Below the pieces are notes generated by a model. That model saw only the letters and a list, made by a program, of their open reading frames with translations. It ran no database searches and was not told the origin of the DNA. From Phycisphaera sp. (GTDB lineage: Bacteria; Planctomycetota; Phycisphaerae; Phycisphaerales; Zrk34): a stretch of DNA of 64,000 nt. The DNA lies in contig WGMA01000011.1 of the NCBI GenBank assembly GCA_016125285.1, positions 1-64,000 of the forward strand, written 5' to 3'. The translations under genes were made by a program, and so were the position numbers. Below are positions 42,270-53,589 of this stretch, piece after piece. Positions within the stretch are counted from its first letter, which is position 1. Each line of letters begins with the position of its first letter.

Positions 42270-43670
42270 GTGAGTCGACACATTACCGAGACGATTATTC
42301 TGTTTGTTGTCGTGGTCTCCACGTCATTGCTTTGTGCCGCCGACGAGAACCCCGTGGAGCTGCTGACGCCGAGCGACGCGCCGGCCGCGGCGGCCGCGCC
42401 AGCGCCCGAGAAGCCGAAGGCGAGCGCCGAGGAAGTCAAGGCGATCTTCGACCAGCTGTTCTCCTCGGAGATCAAACTCGTCAAGGCGACCGCGGACGCG
42501 TCCGACGACGTGGTCCTCGCCAAGCGCTTGATGGAGGCCACGGCGAGCATCAAGGACGAGCAGCGTCTGGTCGCCCTGCTCTGCGAGAACGCGTACGAGC
42601 TGGCGTCGAAGGACCCGGCCGGATACGACACGGCGATCGAGGCGCTGGCCGCGCTGAGCGGCATCTACCCTGAAAAGTCCGCGGACTACAGCGAGAAGAC
42701 ACTGAGCCTGCGGCAGCGGCAGTACAACGCGGCGCGCGGTGACGATCGCAAGAAGTACGGCCAGCTCTACATCGACGACCTGGCGCGCATCGGCGACCGC
42801 AAGGCCGAGGAAGGCGACGTGACCGACGCCATCCTCAAGTTCCGCGTCGCGGTGCGCACCGCGTCGCTGATCAACTCCGACAGCAAGGCCGATCTGGCGA
42901 GCCGCATCACCGAGCTGACCAATCTGCAGCTGCTGTATCGTCGTGTGGATATGCTCAAGGACAAGATCAAGCGGGACCCGAAGGACAAGGACGCGGCGCA
43001 GCAGCTGCTGATGCTCTACGTCGTTGATCTCGACAAGCCCGCCGAGGCGCGTAAGTTCACCTTCCTTATCGACGACAAGGCGCTGAACGACAACATCCGA
43101 TACGCGTCGGCGGAAGGCGAAAACATCCCCGCGGACGCGGCGCTGAATCTCGGCGAGTGGTATCGCGCGCTCGCGGCGGAAGCCAAGTCCCCCACCGCGC
43201 GAGCCACGATGTTCAGCCACGCCGCGGAGAACTACCAGCGCTACCTCGATTCCGGCACCGGCGACGCGCTGACGCAGACCAAGGCCAAGCTCGGCCTGAG
43301 CCTCACCGAAGAAGCGCTCGAGAAGCTCAACGAACGCCTGGCCGAGCAGAGCGGCGACGGTGGCGGCGTCGATACCGGCTCGTCGCCCAACGGCACGAAG
43401 ATGGTCTTCGACCCCGGCTACTACATGGACGAGATGGTGATCTACCTGCAGAAGTCCGGCCGCGTGTCGAGCGCCAAGGGCGACACGATCGGCCGGTGGT
43501 CACAGAAACGCAACGTCTTCACGCTCTCGCTCAGCAGCACCGCGCTGCACTACACCTACGCCAGCGAGCGCCCCAAGGTCCCCACGGTCAAGAACTTTTA
43601 CTTCGACTTCCGCCGCGGCATCTTCACGGGTGAGTCGTCGGCGATGTCTCTCCAGAAGGCCAGCGAGTAG
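42270..43670 (+). CDS. Exported helical-repeat (TPR-like) protein
   Basis: A 466-aa protein. A signal peptide (ETIILFVVVVSTSLLC) precedes a Pro/Ala-rich linker and then helical repeats from about residue 55 to 370, including runs such as YDTAIEALAALSGIYPEKSADYSEKT and GDVTDAILKFRVAVRTASLI, typical of TPR-like pairs. The C-terminal 85 residues (YYMDEMVIYLQKSGRVSS...WSQKRNVFTLSLSST) form a separate beta-rich domain. GTG at 42270 with GGGGAA upstream is taken as start; GTG at 42246 is an alternative. It is a common type of secreted protein in planctomycetes and has no known function. Confidence 0.8.
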   Translation: MSRHITETIILFVVVVSTSLLCAADENPVELLTPSDAPAAAAAPAPEKPKASAEEVKAIFDQLFSSEIKLVKATADASDDVVLAKRLMEATASIKDEQRLVALLCENAYELASKDPAGYDTAIEALAALSGIYPEKSADYSEKTLSLRQRQYNAARGDDRKKYGQLYIDDLARIGDRKAEEGDVTDAILKFRVAVRTASLINSDSKADLASRITELTNLQLLYRRVDMLKDKIKRDPKDKDAAQQLLMLYVVDLDKPAEARKFTFLIDDKALNDNIRYASAEGENIPADAALNLGEWYRALAAEAKSPTARATMFSHAAENYQRYLDSGTGDALTQTKAKLGLSLTEEALEKLNERLAEQSGDGGGVDTGSSPNGTKMVFDPGYYMDEMVIYLQKSGRVSSAKGDTIGRWSQKRNVFTLSLSSTALHYTYASERPKVPTVKNFYFDFRRGIFTGESSAMSLQKASE

Positions 43671-43778
43671 CGGCGACCGCCTTCGGTTCCCGCCCGCCGC
43701 ACAAGTTGCTATCATGCCGCCCTCTATTTCCAGCGTCGGCCCCGGTCGGCGAACCAACGCAGCGAGGAGCGGCACCCC

Positions 43779-44339
43779 GTGAAGGCCAACGACCTGAAGC
43801 CCGGCATGGCTGTCAACATCGACGGCAACCTGTTCATCATCACCCACACCGACCACGTCAAGCCCGGCAAGGGACCGGCGTATGTGCAGGTCAAGATCAA
43901 GTCCGTGGCGACAGGGAATGTGGCCGAGCGACGCCTGCGCACCGTCGAGGACATCGACCAGGCCATCCTGGACCGCCGCGTGATGCAGTACCTCTACAGC
44001 GACTCGTCCGGCCACGTGTTCATGGACAACGAATCGTACGAGCAGTACACGCTGCCCGCCGACCTGCTCGGCGACGCGATGCTCTACCTCAAGGCCAACA
44101 CCGACATCAACGTGCTGGTGTACGAGGGACGGCCCATCACCATCGACCTGCCCAAGTCCGTCGAGTTGGAAGTCACGGACACCGCGCCGCAGGTCAAGGG
44201 CGCCACGGCGACCAATCAGCTCAAGGAAGCCGAGCTGGAGACCGGGCTCAAGACACGCGTGCCCCCGTTCATCGAGAACGGCCAGGTCATCAAGGTTTCG
44301 ACGGAAGACGCCTCGTACATGGGTCGCGCTGGCGGCTGA
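43779..44339 (+). CDS. efp: Elongation factor P
   Basis: A 186-aa translation factor that relieves ribosome stalling at polyproline stretches. The KOW-like N-terminal domain carries HVKPGKGPA, in which Lys31 corresponds to the modified lysine of E. coli EF-P. The central domain has SYEQYTLP, and the C-terminus TRVPPFIENGQVIKVSTEDASYMGR. The start codon is GTG at 43779, preceded by GAGGAG. No modification enzymes (EpmA/B, YmfI) are visible near. It converges with a Fur-family gene 12 bases away. Confidence 0.96.
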   Translation: MKANDLKPGMAVNIDGNLFIITHTDHVKPGKGPAYVQVKIKSVATGNVAERRLRTVEDIDQAILDRRVMQYLYSDSSGHVFMDNESYEQYTLPADLLGDAMLYLKANTDINVLVYEGRPITIDLPKSVELEVTDTAPQVKGATATNQLKEAELETGLKTRVPPFIENGQVIKVSTEDASYMGRAGG

Positions 44340-44351
44340 GTTGCCGATCGA

Positions 44352-44750
44352 TCACACCTGATCGGTGCACGTCGGACACGTGCCGAACAGGGTCAGTTCG
44401 TGATCTTCGACGACAAACCCGTGCGGCAGCTTGGTCGCGTCGCTGAACTCGACCGGGCACACGTCGAGGTCGAACACCCGATCGCAGTTGAGGCAGCGGA
44501 AGTGGTGATGGTGACCGAGGTCGGCGGCTTCGTAGCGGGCCACGCCGTCGTCGAGCACGACCGACTTGATCTGCCCGTGTTCGAGCAGCAGCTTGACGGT
44601 GCGATAGACGGTGGCGATGCCGAGGCCGGGCATGTCGCCGAGCGCCCGCTCGTGAATCTCTTCAACGCTGAGCGGTCCGTCGGCGCGGCGGATCACGTCG
44701 CCGATCACCTGGCGCTGTGGCGTGCTGCGTTGTCCGGGCTGGCTGTCCAC
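44352..44750 (-). CDS. Fur-family metal-responsive regulator
   Basis: A 132-aa protein with the Fur winged helix (TPQRQVIGDVIRRADGPLSVEEIHERAL, then GIATVYRTVKLLLEHGQIKSVVLDDG) and the metal-binding dimerisation domain (GHHHHFRCLNCDRVFDLDVCP and FGTCPTC). Two CxxC pairs give a structural zinc site and the HHHH cluster the sensory ligands. Whether it is Fur, Zur or PerR cannot be decided from sequence. The GTG at 44750 with GGGGG upstream is preferred to an upstream GTG at 44792. It may respond to iron or zinc; folE2 and hemC in the window are possible targets but no operator was identified. Confidence 0.87.
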   Translation of the reverse strand: MDSQPGQRSTPQRQVIGDVIRRADGPLSVEEIHERALGDMPGLGIATVYRTVKLLLEHGQIKSVVLDDGVARYEAADLGHHHHFRCLNCDRVFDLDVCPVEFSDATKLPHGFVVEDHELTLFGTCPTCTDQV

Positions 44751-45009
44751 GAGTGATCGCCCCCGAGCGGCATGCGTCCGCCACGGACACACGCCGCGGC
44801 GGGCGACAATCTATCAAGGCATCATACGCCAGACAATCAATGACCACACTGCCCCCGCGCCCCGTGTGACTGCTGACTCAGCGGCGGCGCCGAAGCCGTG
44901 CGGCGGTCTACCTCTCGGCGCAGGCGGGTTTTAGCGGAACGCCAATCCGGCACGGGTATTTACGTCAACCCGAGTCTAAGAACGCGGCGCGTCCGCTATG
45001 TATTGATGT

Positions 45010-48000
45010 ATGAGCAATTTCACGTCTTACCGTGGCCCGTGGGCGTGCGTCGTGGCGATCGTGATCGGCCTGTGTCCGATCGCGGTTTACGCCGGGCAGC
45101 CCACCGGTCGAGTCGACTTCGCGCGAGACGTCCGGCCGATCCTTTCGGACAAGTGCTTCCACTGCCACGGCCCCGACGCTGAAGAACGCAAGGCGAAGCT
45201 GCGCTTCGATACGAAGGAAGGTGCGTTCCGCGATCTCGGTGGATACGCCGCGTTCGTCGCCGGCAAGCCCGACGAGAGCGAAGCGATCTACCGCATCACC
45301 ACCAAGGACGCCGAAGACCTGATGCCGCCGGTCAAGTCCGGCAAAAAGCTGACCGAAGCCGAGATCGAAACGGTGCGGCGGTGGGTCGCGCAGGGCGCCG
45401 AGTGGGAGGACCACTGGGCCTTCGTGACGCCGACCCGCCCCGAGCTGCCGCCCGTCAAGGACCCCGAGTGGGCGAACAACGCGATCGATCGCTTCATCGA
45501 GGCGCGTCTAGAGACCGAGGGGCTCAAGCCGCAACCCGAGGCGGACAAGGCGACGCTGATCCGCCGCGTTACGCTCGACCTGACCGGCCTGCCGCCGACC
45601 ATCGAAGAAGTCGACGCGTTTCTCGCCGACCAGCGACCCGACGCGTACGAGAAGCTGGTCGACCGCCTGCTCGACTCGCCCCGCTTCGGTGAGCACATGT
45701 CGCGTTACTGGCTCGACGCCGCACGCTACGCCGACACCAACGGCTACCAGTACGACAAGGAACGCACGCAGTGGGCCTGGCGGGACTGGGTCATCAACGC
45801 CTACAACACGAACATGCCGTTCGATCAGTTCACGATCGAACAACTCGCCGGCGACCTGCTGCCGGACGCCACTCCCGCGCAACGACTCGCCACCGCGTTC
45901 AACCGCAACCATCCGATCACGATCGAGGGCGGCGTGATCGACGAAGAGTATCGCACGGAGTACGTCATCGATCGCGTCGTGACCACCAGCACCGTCTGGC
46001 TCGGCCTGACGATGCTCTGCTCGCGCTGCCACGATCACAAGTTCGATCCGATCAGCCAGAAGGAGTTCTATCAGCTGTTCGCGTTCTTCAACCAAGTGCC
46101 CGAGCGCGGCAACAACGGATTCGATCCGCGGATGAAGGCGCCGCTGGTGCTGCAGGACGACAACGCCGACGAGCTGAAGAAGCGCATCGCCGCGGCGGAG
46201 AAGGCCTACGACGCGCGGCTTGCGGACCTTCAACCGGAGATCGAGAAGTGGTCAGCCACCGCACAGCAGGAATCGACGTGGTCCGTCGTCAGGCCGACCG
46301 ACGTGATATCCGAGGGTGGCGCGACGATGACCATACTTGAAGACGGCTCCGCTCTCGCCGGCGGCAAGAACCCCGCGAAAGAGGTGTACGAGGTCGAGCT
46401 GCACACGAAGGCGAACGACATCCGCGCGATCCGCCTCGAGGCGCTGACACATGACTCGCTGCCGTTCAATAGCCCCAGCCGCGGCACCAACGGCAACTGG
46501 GTTCTCAGCGAATTCACCATGGCCGCGCAGCCGGCCGACGGCTCCGGCAAGCCGACGCCCGTGAAGTTCACCGCCGCCCGCGCCGACTACTCGCAGAACA
46601 ACTTCGAGATCGCCAAGGCGATCGACGGCAACCAGGGCACGGGCTGGGCGGTCGATGGCAACGTCAATCGCGTGAACCGCACCGCGGTGTTTGTCACGGA
46701 CAAGCCCGTCGGCGGCGACGGCGAGACCGTGCTGCGCGTCACCATGCGATTCAACTACGGCCTGTCCCACCAGATCGGCCGCTTCCGCCTGTCGGTCTCG
46801 CCGGACGCCGGGGCGGACTTCGGCGACGCGATCGGCGAGATCCTCGCGACACCGGAGCCGAAGCGCACCGACGAGCAGCGGCGGCGTCTGCGGGACTACT
46901 ACGTCGCGCAGCACGCCCCGGCCGACCTCCGCAGGATGCGCGCGGAGATCGCCACGCTGCACAAGCAGCTCGAATCCGCCTCCGCGGGCGGCCCCAGCAC
47001 GATGGTGATGGTCGACAAGCCCGGCATACGCAAGACGCACGTGCTGTACCGCGGGCAGTACGACCAGCCACGTGAGGAGGTCGAGGCCGGGACGCCCGCG
47101 GTGTTCCCGCCGATGCCGACCGGCGCGCCCCGCAACCGCCTCGGCCTGGCGCAGTGGATCGTCGACCGCTCCAACCCGCTGACGGCGCGCGTCATCGTCA
47201 ACCGCGATTGGCAACGCTACTTCGGCACGGGCATCGTCAAGACGACCGAAGACTTCGGTTCGCAGTCCTCGCCGCCGAGCCACCCCGAGCTGCTCGACTG
47301 GCTGGCGGTCGAGTTCATGGAGTCCGGCTGGAACGTCAAGGCGCTGCAGAAGCTCATCGTCACCTCCGCGGCGTACCGCCAGTCGTCCCGCGTCACCCCG
47401 ACGCTGCTCGAGCGTGACCCCGACAACCGCCTGATCAGCCGAGGCCCCCGCCATCGGCTCGACGCCGAGATGATCCGCGACGAGGCGCTGTTCGTCAGCG
47501 GCCTGATGATCGAGCGGCTCGGCGGGCCGAGCGTGTATCCGTATCACCCCAAGGGCCTGTGGCTGGAGATCAACAACCGGCCGGGTTACTCGCGAGCGTA
47601 CCCACAGCAGACCGACCCGCAGCAGCTGTTCCGGCGCAGCCTCTACACGTACTGGAAGCGCACGGTGCCCCCGCCGTCCATGGCGACTTTCGACGCGCCC
47701 GAACGCGAGTTCTGCGTGGTCAAGCGTTCGAGCACCAACACGCCGCTGCAGGCGTTCGTGCTGCTGCACGACCCGCAGTTCGTCGAGGCCGCGCGGCAGC
47801 TCGCCGAACGGGTCATGACGCAGGGCGGCGCGACGTTCGACGACCGCATCACCTACGCATTCCGGCTCGTCACCGCACGCAAGCCCAGCGCGGCGGAGCG
47901 CGACGTGCTCGCCGCCGAGCTGGACCGACGCCTCAAGCAGTACCGCGCCGACCGCCCCGCCGCGGAGAAGCTGCTGAACGTCGGCGTCAGCCCGCGCGAC

Positions 48001-48087
48001 GCGCGGCTCGACGTCGTGGAACACGCCGCGTGGACCGCCGTGGCGCGCCTGCTGCTGAACCTCAGTGAGACCATCACGAAGGGATGA
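45010..48087 (+). CDS. Planctomycete cytochrome c / PSD1 protein (DUF1549-DUF1553)
   Basis: A 1025-aa secreted protein of a family almost confined to planctomycetes. The signal peptide (VVAIVIGLCPIAVYA) is followed by a PSCyt1-type cytochrome domain with heme motif CFHCH (Cys49-His53) and a distal Met in DLMPP. The DUF1549 domain (about 155-360: NAIDRFIEARLE...LTGLPPTIEEV...SRYWLDAARYADTNGYQ) is followed by a concanavalin-like middle region, then the DUF1553 domain, which includes NPLTARVIVNRDWQRYFGTGIVKTTEDFG and APEREFCVVKRSSTNTPLQAFVLLHDPQF. It pairs with the DUF1501 gene by a 4-base overlap. It is thought to take part in degradation of extracellular polymers; the reaction is unknown. Confidence 0.93.
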   Translation: MSNFTSYRGPWACVVAIVIGLCPIAVYAGQPTGRVDFARDVRPILSDKCFHCHGPDAEERKAKLRFDTKEGAFRDLGGYAAFVAGKPDESEAIYRITTKDAEDLMPPVKSGKKLTEAEIETVRRWVAQGAEWEDHWAFVTPTRPELPPVKDPEWANNAIDRFIEARLETEGLKPQPEADKATLIRRVTLDLTGLPPTIEEVDAFLADQRPDAYEKLVDRLLDSPRFGEHMSRYWLDAARYADTNGYQYDKERTQWAWRDWVINAYNTNMPFDQFTIEQLAGDLLPDATPAQRLATAFNRNHPITIEGGVIDEEYRTEYVIDRVVTTSTVWLGLTMLCSRCHDHKFDPISQKEFYQLFAFFNQVPERGNNGFDPRMKAPLVLQDDNADELKKRIAAAEKAYDARLADLQPEIEKWSATAQQESTWSVVRPTDVISEGGATMTILEDGSALAGGKNPAKEVYEVELHTKANDIRAIRLEALTHDSLPFNSPSRGTNGNWVLSEFTMAAQPADGSGKPTPVKFTAARADYSQNNFEIAKAIDGNQGTGWAVDGNVNRVNRTAVFVTDKPVGGDGETVLRVTMRFNYGLSHQIGRFRLSVSPDAGADFGDAIGEILATPEPKRTDEQRRRLRDYYVAQHAPADLRRMRAEIATLHKQLESASAGGPSTMVMVDKPGIRKTHVLYRGQYDQPREEVEAGTPAVFPPMPTGAPRNRLGLAQWIVDRSNPLTARVIVNRDWQRYFGTGIVKTTEDFGSQSSPPSHPELLDWLAVEFMESGWNVKALQKLIVTSAAYRQSSRVTPTLLERDPDNRLISRGPRHRLDAEMIRDEALFVSGLMIERLGGPSVYPYHPKGLWLEINNRPGYSRAYPQQTDPQQLFRRSLYTYWKRTVPPPSMATFDAPEREFCVVKRSSTNTPLQAFVLLHDPQFVEAARQLAERVMTQGGATFDDRITYAFRLVTARKPSAAERDVLAAELDRRLKQYRADRPAAEKLLNVGVSPRDARLDVVEHAAWTAVARLLLNLSETITKG

Positions 48088-49577
48088 CCGACATGGACCC
48101 GATCACCGAATCGCACCTGATCAACACGCGCCGCCAGTTCTTCGCCAACGCCGGACGCTTCGGCCTCGGCGCGACGGCGTTGTCGACGCTGCTCAATCCG
48201 CTCGCCGCCGCGACCAAGACCTCGCATGGCGCACCGAAGAGCGACCTGATGAGCGGCCTGCCCGACGTGCCCCACTTCGCGCCCAAGGCGAAGCGCGTCA
48301 TCTACCTGTTCCAAAGCGGCGCCCCGTCGCAGATGGATATCTTTGATTACAAGCCGGCCCTCGAGAAGCTCAACGGCACCGACCTGCCCGATTCGGTCCG
48401 CGGAGGCCAGCGTCTGACCGGCATGACCGCGGGACAGAAGCGGCTTGTCGTGACCAAGTCGTTCGCGAACTTCGCGCAGCACGGGCAGTCCGGTCAGTGG
48501 ATCAGCGACCTGATGCCCAATCACGCGAAGGTGGCCGACGACATCTGCGTCATCAAGACGATGTTCACCGAGGCGATCAACCACGACCCGGCGATCACGT
48601 TCTTCCAGACCGGTCACCAGCAGCCCGGCCGCCCGTGCTTCGGCTCGTGGGCGAGCTACGGCCTGGGCAGCGAGAACAAGGACCTGCCCGCGTTCGTCGT
48701 GCTGCTCGACAAGAACACCGACCCGCAGGCCCAGCCGCTGTACGCGCGTCTCTGGGGAAGCGGCTTCCTGCCGTCGAACCACCAGGGGGTGAAGTTCCGC
48801 GCCAGCGGCGACCCCGTGCTGTACCTGCAGGACCCCACCGGCGACGGCGACACCGACCGCCGCGCCATGCTCGACAGCCTTGGACGCCTCAACGAACTGC
48901 GGCGCGGCGAGGTAGGCGACCCCGAAATTGAAACGCGTATCGCCGCCTACGAGATGGCCTACCGCATGCAGATGTCCGTGCCCGAACTGATTGATCTGTC
49001 GGACGAGCCGGAGGAGACGTTCGAGCTGTACGGGCCCGACGCGAAGGTGCCCGGCACGCACGCTGCGAACTGCCTGCTCGCCCGACGCCTCGCCGAGCGC
49101 GACGTGCGATTCATCCAGATCTATCACCGCGGCTGGGACCACCACTCCAACCTGCCCGGCCGTCACCCCGGCATCGCGAAGGAAGTCGACCAGGGCTCGT
49201 CGGCGCTGATCCAGGACCTCAAGCGGCGAGGCCTGCTCGAAGACACGCTGGTGATCTGGGGCGGCGAGTTCGGCCGGACCGTCTACGCGCAGGGCAACTT
49301 CGAGAACGGCAAGTGGGGTCGCGATCACCACCCTCGCTGCTTCAGCATGTACCTCGCCGGCGCGGGCGTGAAGGCCGGTCACAGTTACGGTCAGACCGAC
49401 GACTTCTGCTACAACATCCCCGACCGCGACACGCAGGGCGTCCACGTGCACGACCTCAACGCCACGCTGCTGCACCTGCTGGGCATCAATCACGAGCGGC
49501 TGACGTACAAGTTCCAGGGCCGTGACTACCGCTTGACCGACGTGCACGGACACGTCGTGCAGGGCGTCCTGGCGTAG
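48084..49577 (+). CDS. DUF1501 (sulfatase-fold) protein, Tat-exported
   Basis: A 497-aa protein with a twin-arginine motif (NTRRQFFANAGRFGLG, Arg16-Arg17). The mature domain has the alkaline phosphatase/sulfatase superfamily layout of DUF1501: VIYLFQSGAPSQMDIFDYKP near the start, QHGQSGQWISDLMPNHAKVADDICVIKTM, IYHRGWDHHSNLPGRHP, WGGEFGRT and a C-terminal DLNATLLHLLGINHERLTYKFQGRDYRLTDV. Metal-binding Asp/His residues are in the GWDHH and EFGRT parts. It overlaps the PSD1 gene (ATGA) and forms the classic two-gene planctomycete unit. Confidence 0.93.
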   Translation: MTDMDPITESHLINTRRQFFANAGRFGLGATALSTLLNPLAAATKTSHGAPKSDLMSGLPDVPHFAPKAKRVIYLFQSGAPSQMDIFDYKPALEKLNGTDLPDSVRGGQRLTGMTAGQKRLVVTKSFANFAQHGQSGQWISDLMPNHAKVADDICVIKTMFTEAINHDPAITFFQTGHQQPGRPCFGSWASYGLGSENKDLPAFVVLLDKNTDPQAQPLYARLWGSGFLPSNHQGVKFRASGDPVLYLQDPTGDGDTDRRAMLDSLGRLNELRRGEVGDPEIETRIAAYEMAYRMQMSVPELIDLSDEPEETFELYGPDAKVPGTHAANCLLARRLAERDVRFIQIYHRGWDHHSNLPGRHPGIAKEVDQGSSALIQDLKRRGLLEDTLVIWGGEFGRTVYAQGNFENGKWGRDHHPRCFSMYLAGAGVKAGHSYGQTDDFCYNIPDRDTQGVHVHDLNATLLHLLGINHERLTYKFQGRDYRLTDVHGHVVQGVLA

Positions 49578-49633
49578 CGCCGATCGCCCATAGCACATTC
49601 GATCGACGGCGCGTCACCAGCTAAGGTGTGGGC

Positions 49634-50524
49634 ATGAGGCACGCCCATTCCCTCGTCGTGACGTTGCTCTGCCTGCTGGCGACCGCGTCGTTCACTTACG
49701 CCGCCAACCCTACGCCGACGCACGCCGACCTGCTCGTCGCGAAGGTGAACGACGTCGAGCTGCGGCTCGACCTGTACATGCCGAAGGACACGCCGAACCC
49801 GCCGCTCGTCGTGTTCATCCACGGCGGCGGCTGGCACGCCAACAGCTACAAGAAATGCCTCACGCCTTGGCTGACCGAGTCGGGCTTCGCCGTCGCGAGC
49901 ATCGGCTACCGGCTCACCGACAAGGCGACGTTCCCCGCGCAGATCCACGACGTGAAGGGCGCGGTCCGCTGGCTGCGCGCGCACGCGAAGGAGTACGGCT
50001 ATGACGTGACACGTGTCGGTGTCGCAGGGACCTCCGCGGGCGGCCACCTCGCCACGCTGCTCGGCGTCACGGCCGGCAACAAGGAACTCGAAGGCGACAT
50101 CGGCGGCAACCTCGACCAGAGTTCACGTGTCGACGCGATCGTCGACTACTACGGCCCGATGGACTTCGTGCTCCGCTCGCAGACTCAGCCCAGCAAGACC
50201 GAAAGCCCCAAGGGCCCCGTCTATGGGCTGCTCGGCGGACCGGCCAGCAAGAACCTCGAACTCGCCCGCCTCGCCAGCCCCGCGTTTCATGTCACGAAGG
50301 ACGACCCGCCGCTGCTGATCATCCACGGCGACAAGGACACGACCGTCCTGCACGACCAGTCGCAGCGTATTCTCGACGTGTACAAAGAGGTCGGCCTCGA
50401 CGCGTCGCTCGAGATCGTGCCCGGCGCGGGCCACGGCGGCAAGGAATGTTTCGACGCGGCCTACCGCGAGAAGGTCGCCGCGTTCCTCAACAAGCACCTG
50501 CGTCCGCAATCCGACTCGAAGTGA
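49634..50524 (+). CDS. Secreted alpha/beta-hydrolase (BD-FAE/carboxylesterase-like)
   Basis: A 296-aa esterase. A signal peptide (residues 1-24) precedes an alpha/beta-hydrolase fold with oxyanion motif FIHGGGWH (61-68), nucleophile elbow GTSAGG (Ser134), catalytic Asp in HGDKDTTV and His in GAGHGG. It resembles enzymes that hydrolyse acetyl or feruloyl esters from plant polysaccharides. It lies 57 bases after the DUF1501 gene on the same strand and could be cotranscribed; this fits a polysaccharide-degradation function for the block. A -10-like TAAGGT lies just before the start. Confidence 0.9.
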   Translation: MRHAHSLVVTLLCLLATASFTYAANPTPTHADLLVAKVNDVELRLDLYMPKDTPNPPLVVFIHGGGWHANSYKKCLTPWLTESGFAVASIGYRLTDKATFPAQIHDVKGAVRWLRAHAKEYGYDVTRVGVAGTSAGGHLATLLGVTAGNKELEGDIGGNLDQSSRVDAIVDYYGPMDFVLRSQTQPSKTESPKGPVYGLLGGPASKNLELARLASPAFHVTKDDPPLLIIHGDKDTTVLHDQSQRILDVYKEVGLDASLEIVPGAGHGGKECFDAAYREKVAAFLNKHLRPQSDSK

Positions 50525-50697
50525 TCTGCGCGGCAGGTCTCGACGACGCCCACAAAAGAACGGGGATTCCACTAGGCCCGTTTAGGAACGCCTACCGTGT
50601 CAGTGGCCGGTCTGCGCGCCGACAATGAAAGGAGAAGGCGGGACCAGGCCGACGCTCGGCACACTCCCGCAAATGTTTATGATGAAAGGAGAACGCC

Positions 50698-52898
<2,201 letters not shown>

Positions 52899-52906
<8 letters not shown>

Positions 52907-53279
52907 ATCACGCGAACATCCCGGCCCGGTTCCGCGCCACCCGCGGCGGAGCTTCACCCACGAGGTCGGCTCGCGCGAGCGGCGTAAGATCCACAAGCGC
53001 AGGTGGGCGAATCAGAGCCCGCTGTTCTGGGTCGGCATGTTCGGGCTCGTGGGGTGGTCCGTGGCGATTCCCACCGTGATCGGCGTGCTGCTGGGCTTGT
53101 GGATGGACCGACGCTGGCCGGCCTCCTACTCCTGGACGTTGATGCTGCTGTTCATCGGGCTGCTGATCGGCTGCGGGACGGCGTGGTTCTGGGTCCGTCG
53201 CGAAAGCGGCTTGACCGGGCAAGACAACGGCGACCCACCCACGAACGAACGAGAGAAAGGACACGCGGATGAACGTTGA
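52899..53279 (+). CDS. atpQ: N-ATPase accessory membrane protein AtpQ
   Basis: A 126-aa protein with a basic N-terminus and two membrane helices (about 43-68 and 76-102: WVGMFGLVGWSVAIPTVIGVLLGLWMDRRWP and SWTLMLLFIGLLIGCGTAWF). It is the AtpI/AtpZ-like subunit specific to N-ATPases and sits in the expected third position. The function is presumed to be in assembly of the c-ring or in ion binding. It overlaps atpR by 11 bases. Confidence 0.85.
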
Positions 53280-53589
53280 GATGCTTCCACTCGCGGGCGG
53301 ATTCGCCGCCGGTTTGGCGCTCGGCCTGATGTTCTTCGGCGGATTGGCGCTGACCGTCCGTCGCATCCCTCACTCGGCGCACCCCGCCCTGCTGCTGGTC
53401 GCCAGCTTCTTCGCCCGTGCGGCGCTGCTCGGCGCAGGGCTCGTGTTCGTGGGGCGCGGCGACTGGCGTGTCATGATCGCGGCGCTCGTGGGCCTCATGG
53501 TGATGCGATTCGTCTTCGTTGCCTTTCTGCGCCCGCGCCCCGACACGCTGACCGGCGGGAGCGACGGCGTCGGAGGCGCCGCGTCATGA
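53269..53589 (+). CDS. atpR: N-ATPase accessory membrane protein AtpR
   Basis: A 106-aa small membrane protein with three hydrophobic segments (about 6-28, 42-60 and 65-85) and the marker GGLALTVRRIPHSAHPALLL, with an intramembrane or near-membrane Arg pair as in AtpR proteins of other N-ATPase operons. Found only with N-ATPases; it is thought to assist the c-ring. Overlaps atpB by four bases. Confidence 0.85.
   Translation: MNVEMLPLAGGFAAGLALGLMFFGGLALTVRRIPHSAHPALLLVASFFARAALLGAGLVFVGRGDWRVMIAALVGLMVMRFVFVAFLRPRPDTLTGGSDGVGGAAS

Noticed and set aside
46252-49598. Long minus-strand frames antisense of the PSD1 and DUF1501 genes
   Set aside because: No start signals or motifs; sense genes have heme, Tat and DUF signatures.
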